Source of the DNA: Dermacoccus abyssi
Lineage (GTDB): Bacteria; Actinomycetota; Actinomycetes; Actinomycetales; Dermatophilaceae
Direction: 5' to 3' (one strand)
DNA: 64,000 bases
Assembly (NCBI RefSeq): GCF_034541975.1
Contig: NZ_JAVYJM010000001.1
Shown: piece by piece, positions 54,959 through 64,000 of the stretch
Numbering within the stretch: the first letter of the stretch is position 1
Layout: each line of letters begins with the position of its first letter
Notes under the pieces: generated by a model
Told to the model about the DNA's origin: nothing
Databases searched by the model: none
Seen by the model: only the letters and a program-made list of their open reading frames with translations
Program-made: the position numbers and the translations under genes

Positions 54959-56305
54959 TCAGCCGATGAGCGGGCGCCCCTCCGGGTAGGTGTAGCGGCG
55001 TGTGCTCTCGCGCAGCGCCAACGCAGAGACGAGGGTGATCGGCCCGAGGCGCCCCAGAAACATGAGCGCGACGAGCAGCAGCTGACCGGCATCCGGCAGC
55101 TTGGCCGTGACACCGGTCGACAACCCGACCGTCGCGAACGCTGACGTCGACTCGAACAGCAACTCGGCGAGGCGAATGTCGGATATCTGCGTGAGGATCA
55201 GGGTCGAGGCGACGACGGCCGCGATGCCGATGAGGGCGACGTTGAGCGCCTGACGCATCGTGCGATCGGCGATGCGCCGTTCGAAGATCGTCGCATGCGT
55301 CTCCCCGCGCATCTCGGCGACGATGCCGACGAGCAGGAGGAAGAACGTCGTCACCTTGATGCCGCCCGCAGTACCGGCGGATCCTCCACCGATGAACATC
55401 AGGATGATCGTCGACAAGAGGGTGCCCTCGTCGACCTGGCCGTAATCCCACGCGTTGAATCCCGCGGTGCGCGGCGAGACGCTGTGGAACGTGCCCACGA
55501 GGAGCTTCTCGCCGAGGCCCATCTGGCCGAGCGTTTTCGGGTTACTCCACTCCACTGCGGTGATCACGACGGCGCCGACGAGCAGCAACGACGTCGACAT
55601 CATGAGGGTGATCTTCGTGTGCAGGCTCCAACGGCGCCGCCTGCGGACCCGGATCACCTCCATAATGACCGGGAACCCGAGCCCACCGAGGATTATCGCG
55701 GCGCTGATGGGCGCAATGATCCACACGTCACGCGCGTAACTCATGAGATTGTCGCTGAACAGCGCGAAACCGGCGTTGTTGAACGCCGAAACGGCGTGGA
55801 AGACACCGAGGTACGCGGCACGGCCGAACGAATGGCCGTAGCCGAGCCACCATCGCAGAGTCAGGGCTGTCGCGACGAGGATCTCGACGGTGCACGTCAC
55901 GCGCACGACGCCGAACAGCACGCTGCGGATGTCGCCCAGACCCTCGGCCTTCGTCTCGCTGGCAGCTGTGAGGCGGCTGCGCAGCCCGAGCTTCTTCGTC
56001 AGCACGATGGCGAGCAGCGACGCGAGCGTCATGACGCCGAAGCCGCCGATCTGGATGAGGACGAGGATGACGACCTGGCCGAACGGCGTCCAGTAGTTCG
56101 GCGTGTCAACGGTCGACAGGCCGGTGACGCATACGGCGCTCGTCGCGTGGAACACAGCGGTGACGACGGGCGCAGAGCCTGGCGCCGTGGTGGCGATCGG
56201 CAGCATGAGCAACGCCGTGCCGACCGCGACCGCTGCCGCGAATGCGGCGACAACGACCTGCCCCGCGTGCCGGAACCTCAGCTGCTTGACCCACTGATCA
56301 CGCAT
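54959..56305 (-). CDS. TrkH/KtrB-family potassium transporter
   Basis: 448 residues. Four pore loops with their Gly residues are visible: HATSAVCVTGLSTVD, HAVSAFNNAGFALF, HSVSPRTAGFNAWD and STSAFATVGLSTGVT. It forms the membrane pore for potassium (or sodium-coupled potassium) uptake. No KtrA/TrkA regulatory gene is adjacent. ATG 56305 is used; upstream sequence is Gly-rich and not family-like. Confidence 0.94.
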   Translation of the reverse strand: MRDQWVKQLRFRHAGQVVVAAFAAAVAVGTALLMLPIATTAPGSAPVVTAVFHATSAVCVTGLSTVDTPNYWTPFGQVVILVLIQIGGFGVMTLASLLAIVLTKKLGLRSRLTAASETKAEGLGDIRSVLFGVVRVTCTVEILVATALTLRWWLGYGHSFGRAAYLGVFHAVSAFNNAGFALFSDNLMSYARDVWIIAPISAAIILGGLGFPVIMEVIRVRRRRRWSLHTKITLMMSTSLLLVGAVVITAVEWSNPKTLGQMGLGEKLLVGTFHSVSPRTAGFNAWDYGQVDEGTLLSTIILMFIGGGSAGTAGGIKVTTFFLLLVGIVAEMRGETHATIFERRIADRTMRQALNVALIGIAAVVASTLILTQISDIRLAELLFESTSAFATVGLSTGVTAKLPDAGQLLLVALMFLGRLGPITLVSALALRESTRRYTYPEGRPLIG

Positions 56306-56385
56306 CGGCTTCCCATCTCCGCCCTGCGGGCCGCCTGACTGCGGCCCGCCCCGAGCGTAGTCCCCGCCCTGCCACACGGGCGGCG

Positions 56386-57861
56386 TTAGGCCCAGGCAAT
56401 GCCCTTCGCGGGGTTCTCGAGGATCTGGCCGACCGTCGAGAGGAAGCGCGAGCCGACGTCGCCGTCGATGAGGCGGTGGTCGAAGCTCAGCGAGAGCTGG
56501 GCCACCTGGCGGATCGCGATGTCCTGCTCACCGGCGTCGTTCGTGACGACCCACGGCATCGGACGCACCGCGCCGATGGCCAGGATGCCGCTCTCACCGG
56601 GCTTGATGATCGGCGTTCCGGCGTCGACTCCGAAGACGCCGATGTTGCTGATCGTGAACGTGCCGCCGTTGAGGATGGCCGGGCTCGGCTTGCCGTGACG
56701 GGCGATGTCGATGAGCTTCGCCATCTCCCGCGCCAGATCGAGCAGGCCGAAGCGTCCGGCGTTCTTGATGTTCGGCACGAGCAGGCCACGGTCGGTGGCC
56801 GCCGCGATGCCGAGGTTCACCTCGGAGCGCATGACGATCTCGGCGTTCGCCTCGTCCCACAGCGCGTTCATCATCGGCTCGCGCTTCATCGCAATGAGGC
56901 ACGCCTTCGCGACGATGAGGTTCGGCGTCACCTTGACGTCGCGGAACTCGCGGTCGCGCTGCAACTCCTTGACGAATTCCATCGTGCGCGTCATGTCGAC
57001 GGTGTAGAACTCGCTGACGTGCGGCGCGGTGAACGCGCTGCTCACCATCGCCTGGGCCGTCACCTTGCGCACACCCTTGATCGGCAGACGCTCGTCCGTC
57101 AGGCCGCCCGAAGCAGCCGGGGCCGCTGCCGGAACGACCGGACGCTCGGGGGCCGTCGAGCGAGCCGCCGCAGCGGCGTCGACCGCGCTCGGGGCAGCCG
57201 GCGCCGTAGGCGCGTCGGGACGCATGTGGCGGGGAGTCGACGCTCCTGCCGCAGCCGACACATCGTCACGGCTGACGACGCCGTCGTCGCGCGAGGCCTT
57301 CACCTCGTCGATGTCGACGCCCTGCGCCTTCGCGAAACCGCGCGTGGCCGGGGCGGCGAGCGCACGCTCACCTGCGTCCGGGCGGTTGCGACGGGCGCGG
57401 CGGCTCGTGCTGGACGCCGTCGGGCCATACCCGACGAGGGTCTTCTGCTGCGGCTCCTCGTCGCCCTCGGCTGCCGTGGCCGCCGGAGCGTCGTTTGCCG
57501 GGGGCGCGACCTCGGCGGAGGCCTGCATGTCGTCAGCCGCTTCTTCGGCCGGCGACTCGGACGTCGAGGCGTCGACCTCGGCAGCACCGTCGACGGCGGC
57601 CTCGGCTTCGTCGACGTCGCCGCCGACCTCGATCGTCACGATCGGCGTACCGACCTCGACGGTCTCACCCTCGGGAACGAGGATCTCGACGACCTTGCCC
57701 TCCCACGGGATGGGCAGCTCGACGAGCGACTTGGCCGTCTCGATCTCTAGGACGGGCTGGTTGACCTCCACGGTGTCGCCCGCGGCGACGTGCCACGTGA
57801 CGATCTCGGCCTCGACGAGGCCCTCACCGGGATCGGGCAGGGGGAACTGCAGAACAGGCAC
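56386..57861 (-). CDS. 2-oxoacid dehydrogenase E2 (dihydrolipoyl acyltransferase)
   Basis: 491 residues from GTG 57861 (AGGAG upstream). One lipoyl domain with the modified Lys in EIETAKSLVELPIPWEG; an Ala/Pro linker; an E1/E3-binding domain (ATRGFAKAQGVDIDEVKASRDDGVVSRDDV); and a catalytic domain ending SFDHRLIDGDVG with the active-site His. Third gene of the E1alpha-E1beta-E2 operon. With that gene order it is probably the branched-chain (bkdC-type) enzyme, but a pyruvate role is not excluded. Confidence 0.93.
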   Translation of the reverse strand: MPVLQFPLPDPGEGLVEAEIVTWHVAAGDTVEVNQPVLEIETAKSLVELPIPWEGKVVEILVPEGETVEVGTPIVTIEVGGDVDEAEAAVDGAAEVDASTSESPAEEAADDMQASAEVAPPANDAPAATAAEGDEEPQQKTLVGYGPTASSTSRRARRNRPDAGERALAAPATRGFAKAQGVDIDEVKASRDDGVVSRDDVSAAAGASTPRHMRPDAPTAPAAPSAVDAAAAARSTAPERPVVPAAAPAASGGLTDERLPIKGVRKVTAQAMVSSAFTAPHVSEFYTVDMTRTMEFVKELQRDREFRDVKVTPNLIVAKACLIAMKREPMMNALWDEANAEIVMRSEVNLGIAAATDRGLLVPNIKNAGRFGLLDLAREMAKLIDIARHGKPSPAILNGGTFTISNIGVFGVDAGTPIIKPGESGILAIGAVRPMPWVVTNDAGEQDIAIRQVAQLSLSFDHRLIDGDVGSRFLSTVGQILENPAKGIAWA

Positions 57862-57872
57862 TGGCGTGTCTC

Positions 57873-58901
57873 CTAGAAGCTGAAGGCTGCGTCGACGGCA
57901 TCGAGGATGCGGTCGAGGCCGGGAAGGTACTCGCGCTCGTGGCGGCTCGGCGGGTACGGGATGTCGTATCCCGTGACGCGCTGCACCGGCGCTTCGAGCG
58001 AGTAGAAGCACTTCTCCTGGATGATGGCGGCGATCTCGGCGCCCATACCGAGCGTGCGGGCGGCCTCGTGGACGACGACGGCGCGACCGGTCTTGCGAAC
58101 CGACTCGCAGATCGTCTCCTCGTCGAGCGGCGAGAGCGTGCGCAGGTCGATGACCTCCAGGGATCGTCCCTCCTCCTCGGCGGCCTTGGCCACGTCGAGG
58201 CAGGTGCGCACCATCGGGCCGTAGGCCAGGAGCGTGAGGTCGGTGCCCTCGCGCAGAACCTCGGCCTCGTACAGGTCGCGCTGCGGGCCGGCTGCGAGAT
58301 CGAGCTGGTCGGGGCTCGGCTCGTGGTAGCGACGCTTGGGCTCGTAGAACACGACCGGGTCGTCGGAGTCGATGGCCTGGCGCATCATCCAGTACGCGTC
58401 GACGGGCCGCGAGCAGACGACAACGCGCAGGCCGGCGGTGTGCACGAAGTACGACTCGTTCGACTCGCTGTGGTGCTCGACGGCGCCGATGCCGCCACCG
58501 AACGGGATGCGGATGACCATCGGCAGCTTCACCGCGCCACCGGTGCGGTTGTGCAGCTTGCTCACCTGACTGACGATCTGGTCGAAGGCCGGGTAGACGA
58601 AGCCGTCGAACTGGATCTCGACGATCGGGCGGTAGCCGCGCATCGCGAGACCGACGGCCGAACCGACGATGCCGGACTCGGCCAGCGGTGGGTCGATGAC
58701 GCGCTCGCCGAACTCGCGCTTGAGGCCGTCGGTGAGGCGGAAGACGCCGCCGAGGTCACCGACGTCCTCACCGATGACGACGACCTTGTCGTCGGCCACC
58801 ATCGCGTCGTGCATCGCCGCGTTGAGAGCGCGGGCGAGCGAGAGCTTCGGCGGCTTCTTGGCGCGAACGGGAGCCTTCTCAGCGGTCTCCGACGTGCTCA
58901 C
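57873..58901 (-). CDS. 2-oxoacid dehydrogenase E1 beta subunit
   Basis: 342 residues from GTG 58901, which overlaps the E1alpha stop (GTGA). Characteristic segments: VIGEDVGDLGGVFRLTDGL, IDPPLAESGIVGSAVGLAMRGYRPIVEIQF, and the C-terminal EVIDLRTLSPLDEETI. It pairs with E1alpha to form the thiamine-diphosphate decarboxylase of the complex. Ends 12 bases before the E2 start. Confidence 0.95.
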   Translation of the reverse strand: MSTSETAEKAPVRAKKPPKLSLARALNAAMHDAMVADDKVVVIGEDVGDLGGVFRLTDGLKREFGERVIDPPLAESGIVGSAVGLAMRGYRPIVEIQFDGFVYPAFDQIVSQVSKLHNRTGGAVKLPMVIRIPFGGGIGAVEHHSESNESYFVHTAGLRVVVCSRPVDAYWMMRQAIDSDDPVVFYEPKRRYHEPSPDQLDLAAGPQRDLYEAEVLREGTDLTLLAYGPMVRTCLDVAKAAEEEGRSLEVIDLRTLSPLDEETICESVRKTGRAVVVHEAARTLGMGAEIAAIIQEKCFYSLEAPVQRVTGYDIPYPPSRHEREYLPGLDRILDAVDAAFSF

Positions 58902-60100
58902 GCGCTCGCCTCCTCGAAGGACGCGAGGTACTCGGCGAACTCCTCGCGCTGCGCGCGCAGCTGCGGGTCGAGGTCGATGTAGGCGTGGTCGAACATCGCC
59001 GTCATCTCCGGGTCGGCCATCTCGACGCAGGAGCGGCGCCAACCGGCGGCCAGATCCTTCGCCTCGGCGTCGACATCGTCGAAGAACGACGCGTCGGCGT
59101 GGTTCTCACGCTCGAGCAGGGCGCGCAGACGCGCGATCGGGTCCTTGGCCTTCCACGCCTCGACGTGCGCGTCCTCGCGGTAGCGCGTCGGGTCGTCGGA
59201 CGTCGTGTGGGCGCCCATGCGATAGGTGAAGGCCTCGATGAGCGTCGGGCCGAGCCCGCTGCGTGCGTTGTCGAGGCTGCGGCGCGTGACGGCCCAGGTG
59301 GCGAGCACGTCGTTGCCGTCGGTGCGCACACCGGGGAAGCCGAAGCCGTCCGCGCGCTTGTACGGCGGAATGATGAACTGACGCGTGTTGGGCTCGCTGA
59401 TCGCCCAGCCGTTGTTCTGGATGAAGAAGACCATCGGCGAGTGGTTGACGGCCGCGTAGACCATGGCCTCGTTGAAGTCACCCTGGCTCGTGCCACCGTC
59501 ACCCGTAAACGCGATGACGGCCGTGTCCTTGGAGTCGTCTCCGGTGCCCACGAGGCCGTCGAGGCGCACGCCCATGGCGTAGCCGGCGGCGTTGAGCATC
59601 TGGTTGCCGATGACGATGGTGAACGTGGCGAAGTTGTGGTCGGCCGGGTTCCAGCCACCGTGGCTCACACCGCGGTAGGTGGCGAAGACCTGCGCGGGCG
59701 TGATGCCGCGGCAGAAGGCGACGCCGTGCTCGCGGTAGCCCGGGTAGGCGAAGTCCTGCTCACGCATGGCGTGGCCGGCGGCGACCTGCGCGGCCTCCTG
59801 GCCGAGGAGCTGCGGCCACAGGCCCAGCTCACCCTGGCGCTGGAGGCTGTAGCCCTCGATGTCGAACCGGCGCACGAGCACCATGTCGCGGTACATGGCG
59901 CGCACCTCTTCGGCCGTGATGGCCTTGAGCGCTTCCATGTACGGCTCGTTGACGCTCGACATCGGCGTGCGCGAACCGTCGGGTGCAATGAGCTGCACCA
60001 TGTCCGGGCCGCCGTCCGTGACGTCTGGCAAACCGTCGAGCTTGTGGCCTGCGACGTGCGTGACGCCGTCGATGCCTTCCGATGCTCCGGAGATCGTCAT
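58898..60100 (-). CDS. 2-oxoacid dehydrogenase E1 alpha subunit
   Basis: 400 residues. Thiamine-diphosphate motif GDGGTSQGDFNEAMVYAAVNHSPMVFFIQNN, the phosphorylation-loop region YRMGAHTTSDDPTRYR, and LLGQEAAQVAAGHAM. Start ATG 60100 follows AGGAGG. As first gene of the operon it defines a likely branched-chain complex supplying iso/anteiso primers for fatty-acid synthesis, consistent with the adjacent aminotransferase. The 215 bases upstream hold no gene I can see. Confidence 0.94.
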   Translation of the reverse strand: MTISGASEGIDGVTHVAGHKLDGLPDVTDGGPDMVQLIAPDGSRTPMSSVNEPYMEALKAITAEEVRAMYRDMVLVRRFDIEGYSLQRQGELGLWPQLLGQEAAQVAAGHAMREQDFAYPGYREHGVAFCRGITPAQVFATYRGVSHGGWNPADHNFATFTIVIGNQMLNAAGYAMGVRLDGLVGTGDDSKDTAVIAFTGDGGTSQGDFNEAMVYAAVNHSPMVFFIQNNGWAISEPNTRQFIIPPYKRADGFGFPGVRTDGNDVLATWAVTRRSLDNARSGLGPTLIEAFTYRMGAHTTSDDPTRYREDAHVEAWKAKDPIARLRALLERENHADASFFDDVDAEAKDLAAGWRRSCVEMADPEMTAMFDHAYIDLDPQLRAQREEFAEYLASFEEASA

Positions 60101-60315
60101 CGTTCCTCCTCGGCGGAGGCGAACGATGCGTCACCCCCGCGTTCGGTGGTGGACGGTTGATGCGCCGTACCACCTCGTCGGGATCTTGTGACGCAGGTCA
60201 CGCCACAGATGATGACGGTACCCGACCAAACGACCTGCGAAGCACTACCCGCGCGTCACTTTTTCCTTGCGCCGCTGCGGATTTCGAGGGGTGGGCGGCG
60301 AGTCTCACCATGTGG

Positions 60316-61410
60316 TCATCGAGTGCCGACGAAACCCTTCACAACGTCGACAAGGCGGTCGTTGGCCTCCGGCTCCGCGATGGTGGCGCGCACGCCCTCC
60401 CCCGCGAACGGACGCACGACGAGTCCGGCGTCCTTCGCGACGCCAGCGAACTCCTCCGTGCGCTCGCCGAGCGGCAGCCAGACGAAGTTGGCCTGCGTGT
60501 CGGGGATGTTGAGGTCGGCGTCGGCGAGCGCCTCGACGACGCGTCGGCGCTCGGCGACGAGGGCCTGCACGCGCTCCTCGAGTTCGTCGTACGCAGCGAG
60601 GCTGGCGACAGCCGCCTTCTGTGCCATGTCGTTGACGCCGAACGGCGTGGCCGCCTTGCGCAGGGCCTCGGTGATGCGCGGGCGCGCCACGGCGTAGCCG
60701 ACGCGCAGCCCCGCCAGGCCGTAGGCCTTGGAGAACGTGCGCAGCACGACGACGTTGGGGAACTCCCGGTAGAACGCGAGCGCGTCCGGAGCGTCGTCGG
60801 CCTCGACGAACTCGAGGTAGGCCTCGTCGAGAACGACGAGCAGATCCTTCGGAAGCTTCTCGATGAAGGCCCGAAGTTCGTCGGTACGAACGCTGGGGCC
60901 GGTCGGGTTGTTCGGGGTGCACACGATGAGCAGGCGGGTGCGGTCGGTGACGGCGGCTGCCATGGCGTCGAGGTCATGGCGGGAGTCGGCGTCGAGGGGC
61001 ACCTGAACCGAGCGTGCACCGGTCAGCGCGGTGACGATGGGGTAGGCCTCGAACGAGCGCCACGCGTAGACGACCTCGTCACCCGGCTCGCACGTGATGG
61101 CGATGAGCGCGGCGAGGATGCCGACCGATCCGGTGCCGAAGCTGACCTCGTCGTCACTGACACCGAGCTTTTGCGCGAGAGCGTGCGTGAGCTCCGAGGA
61201 GGCCATGTCGGGGTAGCGGTTCATCGTCGCGACGGCCTCGTGGACGGCCTCGACGACGGACGGCAGCGGCGGGTACGGGTTCTCGTTGCTCGAGATCTTG
61301 TAGACGACCGTGTCCCCCTCAGCTGCGGCCGGTTTGCCGGGCTTGTAGCCGGGCACCGAGTCGAGCGTCGTACGCAGTCGGACGGGGGTGGCGAGGGTCT
61401 CGTCTGTCAT
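60316..61410 (-). CDS. histidinol-phosphate/aromatic aminotransferase (HisC-type)
   Basis: 364 residues, PLP fold type I. SSNENPYPPLPSVVEAV at the N-terminus, the PLP-contact TPNNPTGPSV, and the Schiff-base Lys in RTFSKAYGLAGLRVGYAVA. The ATG at 61410 is chosen; 61422 is an alternative. Its place just upstream of the oxoacid dehydrogenase operon suggests Pat-like transamination of aromatic or branched amino acids rather than a hisC in a his operon. Confidence 0.9.
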   Translation of the reverse strand: MTDETLATPVRLRTTLDSVPGYKPGKPAAAEGDTVVYKISSNENPYPPLPSVVEAVHEAVATMNRYPDMASSELTHALAQKLGVSDDEVSFGTGSVGILAALIAITCEPGDEVVYAWRSFEAYPIVTALTGARSVQVPLDADSRHDLDAMAAAVTDRTRLLIVCTPNNPTGPSVRTDELRAFIEKLPKDLLVVLDEAYLEFVEADDAPDALAFYREFPNVVVLRTFSKAYGLAGLRVGYAVARPRITEALRKAATPFGVNDMAQKAAVASLAAYDELEERVQALVAERRRVVEALADADLNIPDTQANFVWLPLGERTEEFAGVAKDAGLVVRPFAGEGVRATIAEPEANDRLVDVVKGFVGTR

Positions 61411-61549
61411 GGGCCCCACCATACGGTCGCACGAAGTCGGCTCGATCCGTTGCCATGCCCGGACCGCCGCTCTACCGTCGAAGAAGCTGCCGTCCGGCGG
61501 TGAGAGCCCGACGGCTCGCCCCGCGAGCCGCCACGGAAGGGGAACGACG

Positions 61550-62329
61550 ATGGCGAGCACCTACACGGCACGACCCGGCCCGCCCTGCTGGTACGAACTG
61601 GGCACCGACGACCTCGAGGCGGCGAGCGAGTTCTACGCTGCCGTCCTTGGTTGGCAGACGGCGAACGAAGGCGGCTCCGACTACGTCGTGGGCCTCGACG
61701 CCGACGGCAACGGCGTGGCGGGCATGACGCGGCTCGCCGACCAGGAGGGGGAACCACCGCCGAACTGGGTCTTCTACCTTGAGGTCGCGGACGCCGACGC
61801 GTCGGCCCGAGCCGTCGCCGAAGCGGGCGGGGCGGTACTCATGGAGCCCAGCGACATTCCGGACACTGGCCGCTTCGCCGTCGTCGCCGACCCCCAAGGC
61901 GCCGTCTTCTCGATCATGGCCCCACGCCCGCCGGAGGAGCCGCCGAACTCGCGAGCGTTCGAACCCGAGCGCATCGGCCACGGCAGCTGGCACGAGTTGA
62001 CGACCACTGACCCGGAGGCCGCCGTGGCCTTCTACGCGTCGGTATTCGGCTGGAACACCGGCGAGAAGCTGGAGATGGGCGAATCGGGCGAGTATCAGAT
62101 CGTCGAGATCGACGGCCAGGCTGCGGGAGGCATCATGCAGCTCGGTGGACGGGAGGGTCCGGCGTGGCTCAGCTACTTCACAGTGCCGAGTGTGGATGAT
62201 GCCCTCGGCCGGGCTCGCTCGGCGGGTGGCCGGATCGTCACCGGACCGAACGAGGCTCCGGGCGGCATCCTCACCGCGGTGATCACCGATCCGCAGGGCG
62301 CTGGCTTCGGCATCTCGGGCGGTAGGTAA
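61550..62329 (+). CDS. two-domain VOC (glyoxalase/bleomycin resistance) protein
   Basis: 259 residues made of two tandem VOC modules: CWYELGTDDLEAASEFYAAVLGWQT with FAVVADPQGAVFSIM, then SWHELTTTDPEAAVAFYASVFGWNTG with AVITDPQGAGFGISGG. The His/Glu metal ligands are only partly conserved. Enzyme activity or a binding role is not determined. ATG 61550 is preceded by GAAGGGGAACG. Confidence 0.9.
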   Translation: MASTYTARPGPPCWYELGTDDLEAASEFYAAVLGWQTANEGGSDYVVGLDADGNGVAGMTRLADQEGEPPPNWVFYLEVADADASARAVAEAGGAVLMEPSDIPDTGRFAVVADPQGAVFSIMAPRPPEEPPNSRAFEPERIGHGSWHELTTTDPEAAVAFYASVFGWNTGEKLEMGESGEYQIVEIDGQAAGGIMQLGGREGPAWLSYFTVPSVDDALGRARSAGGRIVTGPNEAPGGILTAVITDPQGAGFGISGGR

Positions 62330-62399
62330 CCGACGCACGGCGACGGCGATTCAGGGGTCCTCCCACCTGCGACACAGCCACCGGGGTCACACTGGGGCC

Positions 62400-62861
62400 A
62401 TGCGCACTCTGCTCAAGATCGCCATCAACGGCCTCGCACTCTGGGCCGCCGCAGCGCTCGTCGACGGCATCACGCTGGCCGACGGCGCGAGCACCACGAC
62501 CTCCAAGGTGCTCACCATCGCCGTCGTCGCGGCGGTGTTCGGCCTCGTCAACGCCGTCGTCCGGCCCGTCGCGAAGTTCTTCGGTTTCCCGTTCCTCATC
62601 GTGACGCTCGGGCTGTTCATCTTCGTCATCAACGCGGCCATGCTGGCCTTGACGTCGTGGCTCGCGGGAGTGTTCGGTCTCGACTTCCACGTCGACCAGT
62701 TCTGGCCGACGGCAGTGCTCGGCGCCCTCGTCGTGACGTTCGTGTCGTGGGTGCTGGGCCTCTTCTTCGACACCGACGACGACACCCGCCGTCCTGCGCC
62801 GCGCGGCTACGACCGCCGCGGCCCCGGTCGCCCGGGCGGGCCGACGATGTCGCGCTACTGA
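62400..62861 (+). CDS. phage-holin-4-family (YvlD-like) membrane protein
   Basis: 153 residues with four membrane segments (LLKIAINGLALWAAAALVDGITL, VAAVFGLVNAVVRPVAKFFGFPFLIVTLGLFIFVINAAMLALTSWL split by short loops) and a basic, Gly/Arg-rich tail. The name reflects a sequence family; most members are chromosomal envelope proteins, not phage genes. No phage context is seen here. Confidence 0.88.
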   Translation: MRTLLKIAINGLALWAAAALVDGITLADGASTTTSKVLTIAVVAAVFGLVNAVVRPVAKFFGFPFLIVTLGLFIFVINAAMLALTSWLAGVFGLDFHVDQFWPTAVLGALVVTFVSWVLGLFFDTDDDTRRPAPRGYDRRGPGRPGGPTMSRY

Positions 62862-62868
62862 GCCTCGA

Positions 62869-63468
62869 TCACGCCCAGTCGGGCGCTTCGCCGTTCTCGA
62901 GGTAGACGCCGAAGCGTCCGGCGTCGGCGGCCGCGACCGCCTGGCGGATCACCTTGGCCGTGTACGCCGCGACGTGGTCGTCGAGGTCGCCGGGCGCCAC
63001 GTGGTGGATGCCGGCGATCTCCTTGCGCTGCAGGGTGAAGTCGTCACTCGAGCGGTCGAGCGTGGCCTCGAAGACGTAGAGCATCGCGTCGTCCCAGCCG
63101 CGCCACGGCGGCAGCCACGACACGACGCGCAGCCCGGTGAGGGTGGCCTTGACGCCGAGTTCCTCGTCGAGTTCGCGCACCAGCGCGTGTGCGGGCGACT
63201 CGTGGGGGTCGACGACGCCGCCGGGCAGATCCCAGAAGCGCTTGTACAAGAGCTCGCACAGCATGACGCCGCCCGCTTCGTCGCGCACGAGTGCCTGCGC
63301 GATGGTGCGGGTCTTGGGCAGCTTCGTGTTGAGGTAGACGGCCGCCTTGGAGACGGTGTTCTCGTCGGGCAACTCCTCGGCCGAGGCCTCGGCCACCGTC
63401 GCCTCGCGCAGTTCGGCGGCCACCTTGGCCTTGATCTCGCTCTCCTGCTCGTGCGTCTGGTCGCTCAT
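62869..63468 (-). CDS. NUDIX hydrolase
   Basis: 199 residues. The Nudix box GGVVDPHESPAHALVRELDEELGV is intact (residues about 115-138). An unusual N-terminal 50-residue acidic region (EIKAKVAAELREATVAEASAEELPD) precedes the core. Hydrolyses a nucleoside-diphosphate-linked substrate, unknown here. ATG 63468 overlaps the previous stop by one base (TGATG). Confidence 0.9.
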   Translation of the reverse strand: MSDQTHEQESEIKAKVAAELREATVAEASAEELPDENTVSKAAVYLNTKLPKTRTIAQALVRDEAGGVMLCELLYKRFWDLPGGVVDPHESPAHALVRELDEELGVKATLTGLRVVSWLPPWRGWDDAMLYVFEATLDRSSDDFTLQRKEIAGIHHVAPGDLDDHVAAYTAKVIRQAVAAADAGRFGVYLENGEAPDWA

Positions 63469-64000
63469 CAGCCCTCCGGTTGCATGTGGGCGATCTCGTC
63501 GAGGAAGTCGTCGACCTCCTTGGGGTCGTACCCTCGGCGCAGCCCCGCCGAGTCGAACCGCGCGTACTGCGGATCGGGCAGTTCGATGCCACGGCGCATC
63601 GCGATGACGACCGAGTCGAGGTAGTCGTCGACGTCGTGTTCGTCGTAGCTCGTCGAGGCGCGCCCGACGAGGGTGAACTTCTTCTCCCGCACGAGGTCCA
63701 TCTGCTCGTGCGTCCAGCGCAGCGTCGTGTCGTCGTCCCGTGTCGTCAGCGCGGCGATCTCGGCGTCGCGCTCGCGGCGCGCCACCTCGTCGGGGTGCTC
63801 GACGACGGTGGTGGCCGACCACACCGACATGAGGGTGAGGAAGCCCGCGACCTGCGTCCGCGACACGCCTCCGCGCGGCGTACGGCGCAGCGCCATGGCG
63901 TCGAGGTCGGGCAGGGGCTTCGCCTTGCGCATCGCCGTCAGGGCGCGCACGCGCAGGCGTTCGACGTCGTCCGCGTGGTACCCGCCGGCGGCGACCGACG
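63468..64000 (-). CDS. DivIVA-domain protein, partial
   Basis: The 3' part of a gene whose start lies beyond the window. At least two copies of a DivIVA-like motif are visible (GYHADDVERLRVRAL at the edge and LRRGYDPKEVDDFLDEIA near the end), with a third related one (SYDEHDVDDYLDSVVIAM). The repeats suggest a cytoplasmic coiled-coil protein that recognises curved membrane or partners at the cell pole; exact role unknown. Apparent in-frame starts within the window are internal. Confidence 0.75.
   Translation of the reverse strand, partial: SVAAGGYHADDVERLRVRALTAMRKAKPLPDLDAMALRRTPRGGVSRTQVAGFLTLMSVWSATTVVEHPDEVARRERDAEIAALTTRDDDTTLRWTHEQMDLVREKKFTLVGRASTSYDEHDVDDYLDSVVIAMRRGIELPDPQYARFDSAGLRRGYDPKEVDDFLDEIAHMQPEG

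Noticed and set aside
62400..62861. Prophage remnant suggested by the holin-family protein
   Set aside because: No lysin, capsid or integrase nearby; the YvlD-like family is commonly chromosomal.

Overview
The window is a 64-kb stretch of a very GC-rich genome. Codon use, GTG/TTG starts with AGGAGG-type ribosome sites, a dUMP-forming dCTP deaminase, a fused CopD/CtaG protein, an Rv0338c-type Fe-S reductase and a bkd-type oxoacid dehydrogenase operon all point to an actinobacterium, most likely Micrococcales. The genus cannot be fixed from sequence alone. There is no rRNA, CRISPR array, intact insertion sequence or phage module.

Positions 1-2,350 hold a CPBP membrane protease, a DUF3253 gene, a long hairpin and the broken 5' part of a glycosyltransferase. 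Positions 2,359-15,267 are one minus-strand run of ten genes, every junction overlapping by 1-4 bases: a large-subunit catalase, an acyl-CoA-dehydrogenase-like protein, a PIG-L deacetylase/methyltransferase fusion, a WcbI-like protein and six glycosyltransferases. This looks like a locus for an undescribed cell-surface glycan. A 19-nt repeat resembling the actinobacterial DnaA box lies at both ends of it and inside two of its genes.

Positions 15,514-23,328 carry redox genes (SDR, PPOX, zinc alcohol dehydrogenase), a HEAT-repeat gene bracketed by two related hairpins, and a regulatory-metabolic cassette: a LuxR response regulator, a second LuxR protein fused to a YqcI/YcgG (GntA-like) enzyme, and a DUF1989 protein. 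Positions 23,470-25,730 are decaying sequence: a Tat-exported protein with an in-frame stop, and pirin and flavin oxidoreductase fragments joined at a deletion. Then come tRNA-Ser(UGA), a YtxH-like protein, HU, a ferredoxin-NADP reductase-like enzyme, cysE, cysK and a membrane Fe-S reductase.

Positions 32,742-34,941 hold a compact cassette of a small helical protein, an unknown protein and a lipase with a helical N-terminal region, a candidate type VII secretion effector unit. Core functions follow: dcd, tRNA-Gly(CCC), a Fur-family regulator, an acyl-CoA dehydrogenase with a palindromic operator candidate, a broken LGFP/D,D-carboxypeptidase gene, ackA-pta (acetate overflow), aroQ, a thioredoxin/NHL protein, a DUF559 protein between two hairpins, a nitrilase-family amidohydrolase, CtaG/CopD, a MarR-MFS efflux pair, a Trp-Pro-repeat membrane protein, TrkH, and the E1alpha-E1beta-E2 oxoacid dehydrogenase operon with an upstream HisC-type aminotransferase. 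The window closes with a VOC protein, a small holin-like membrane protein, a NUDIX hydrolase and the 3' part of a DivIVA-like gene.
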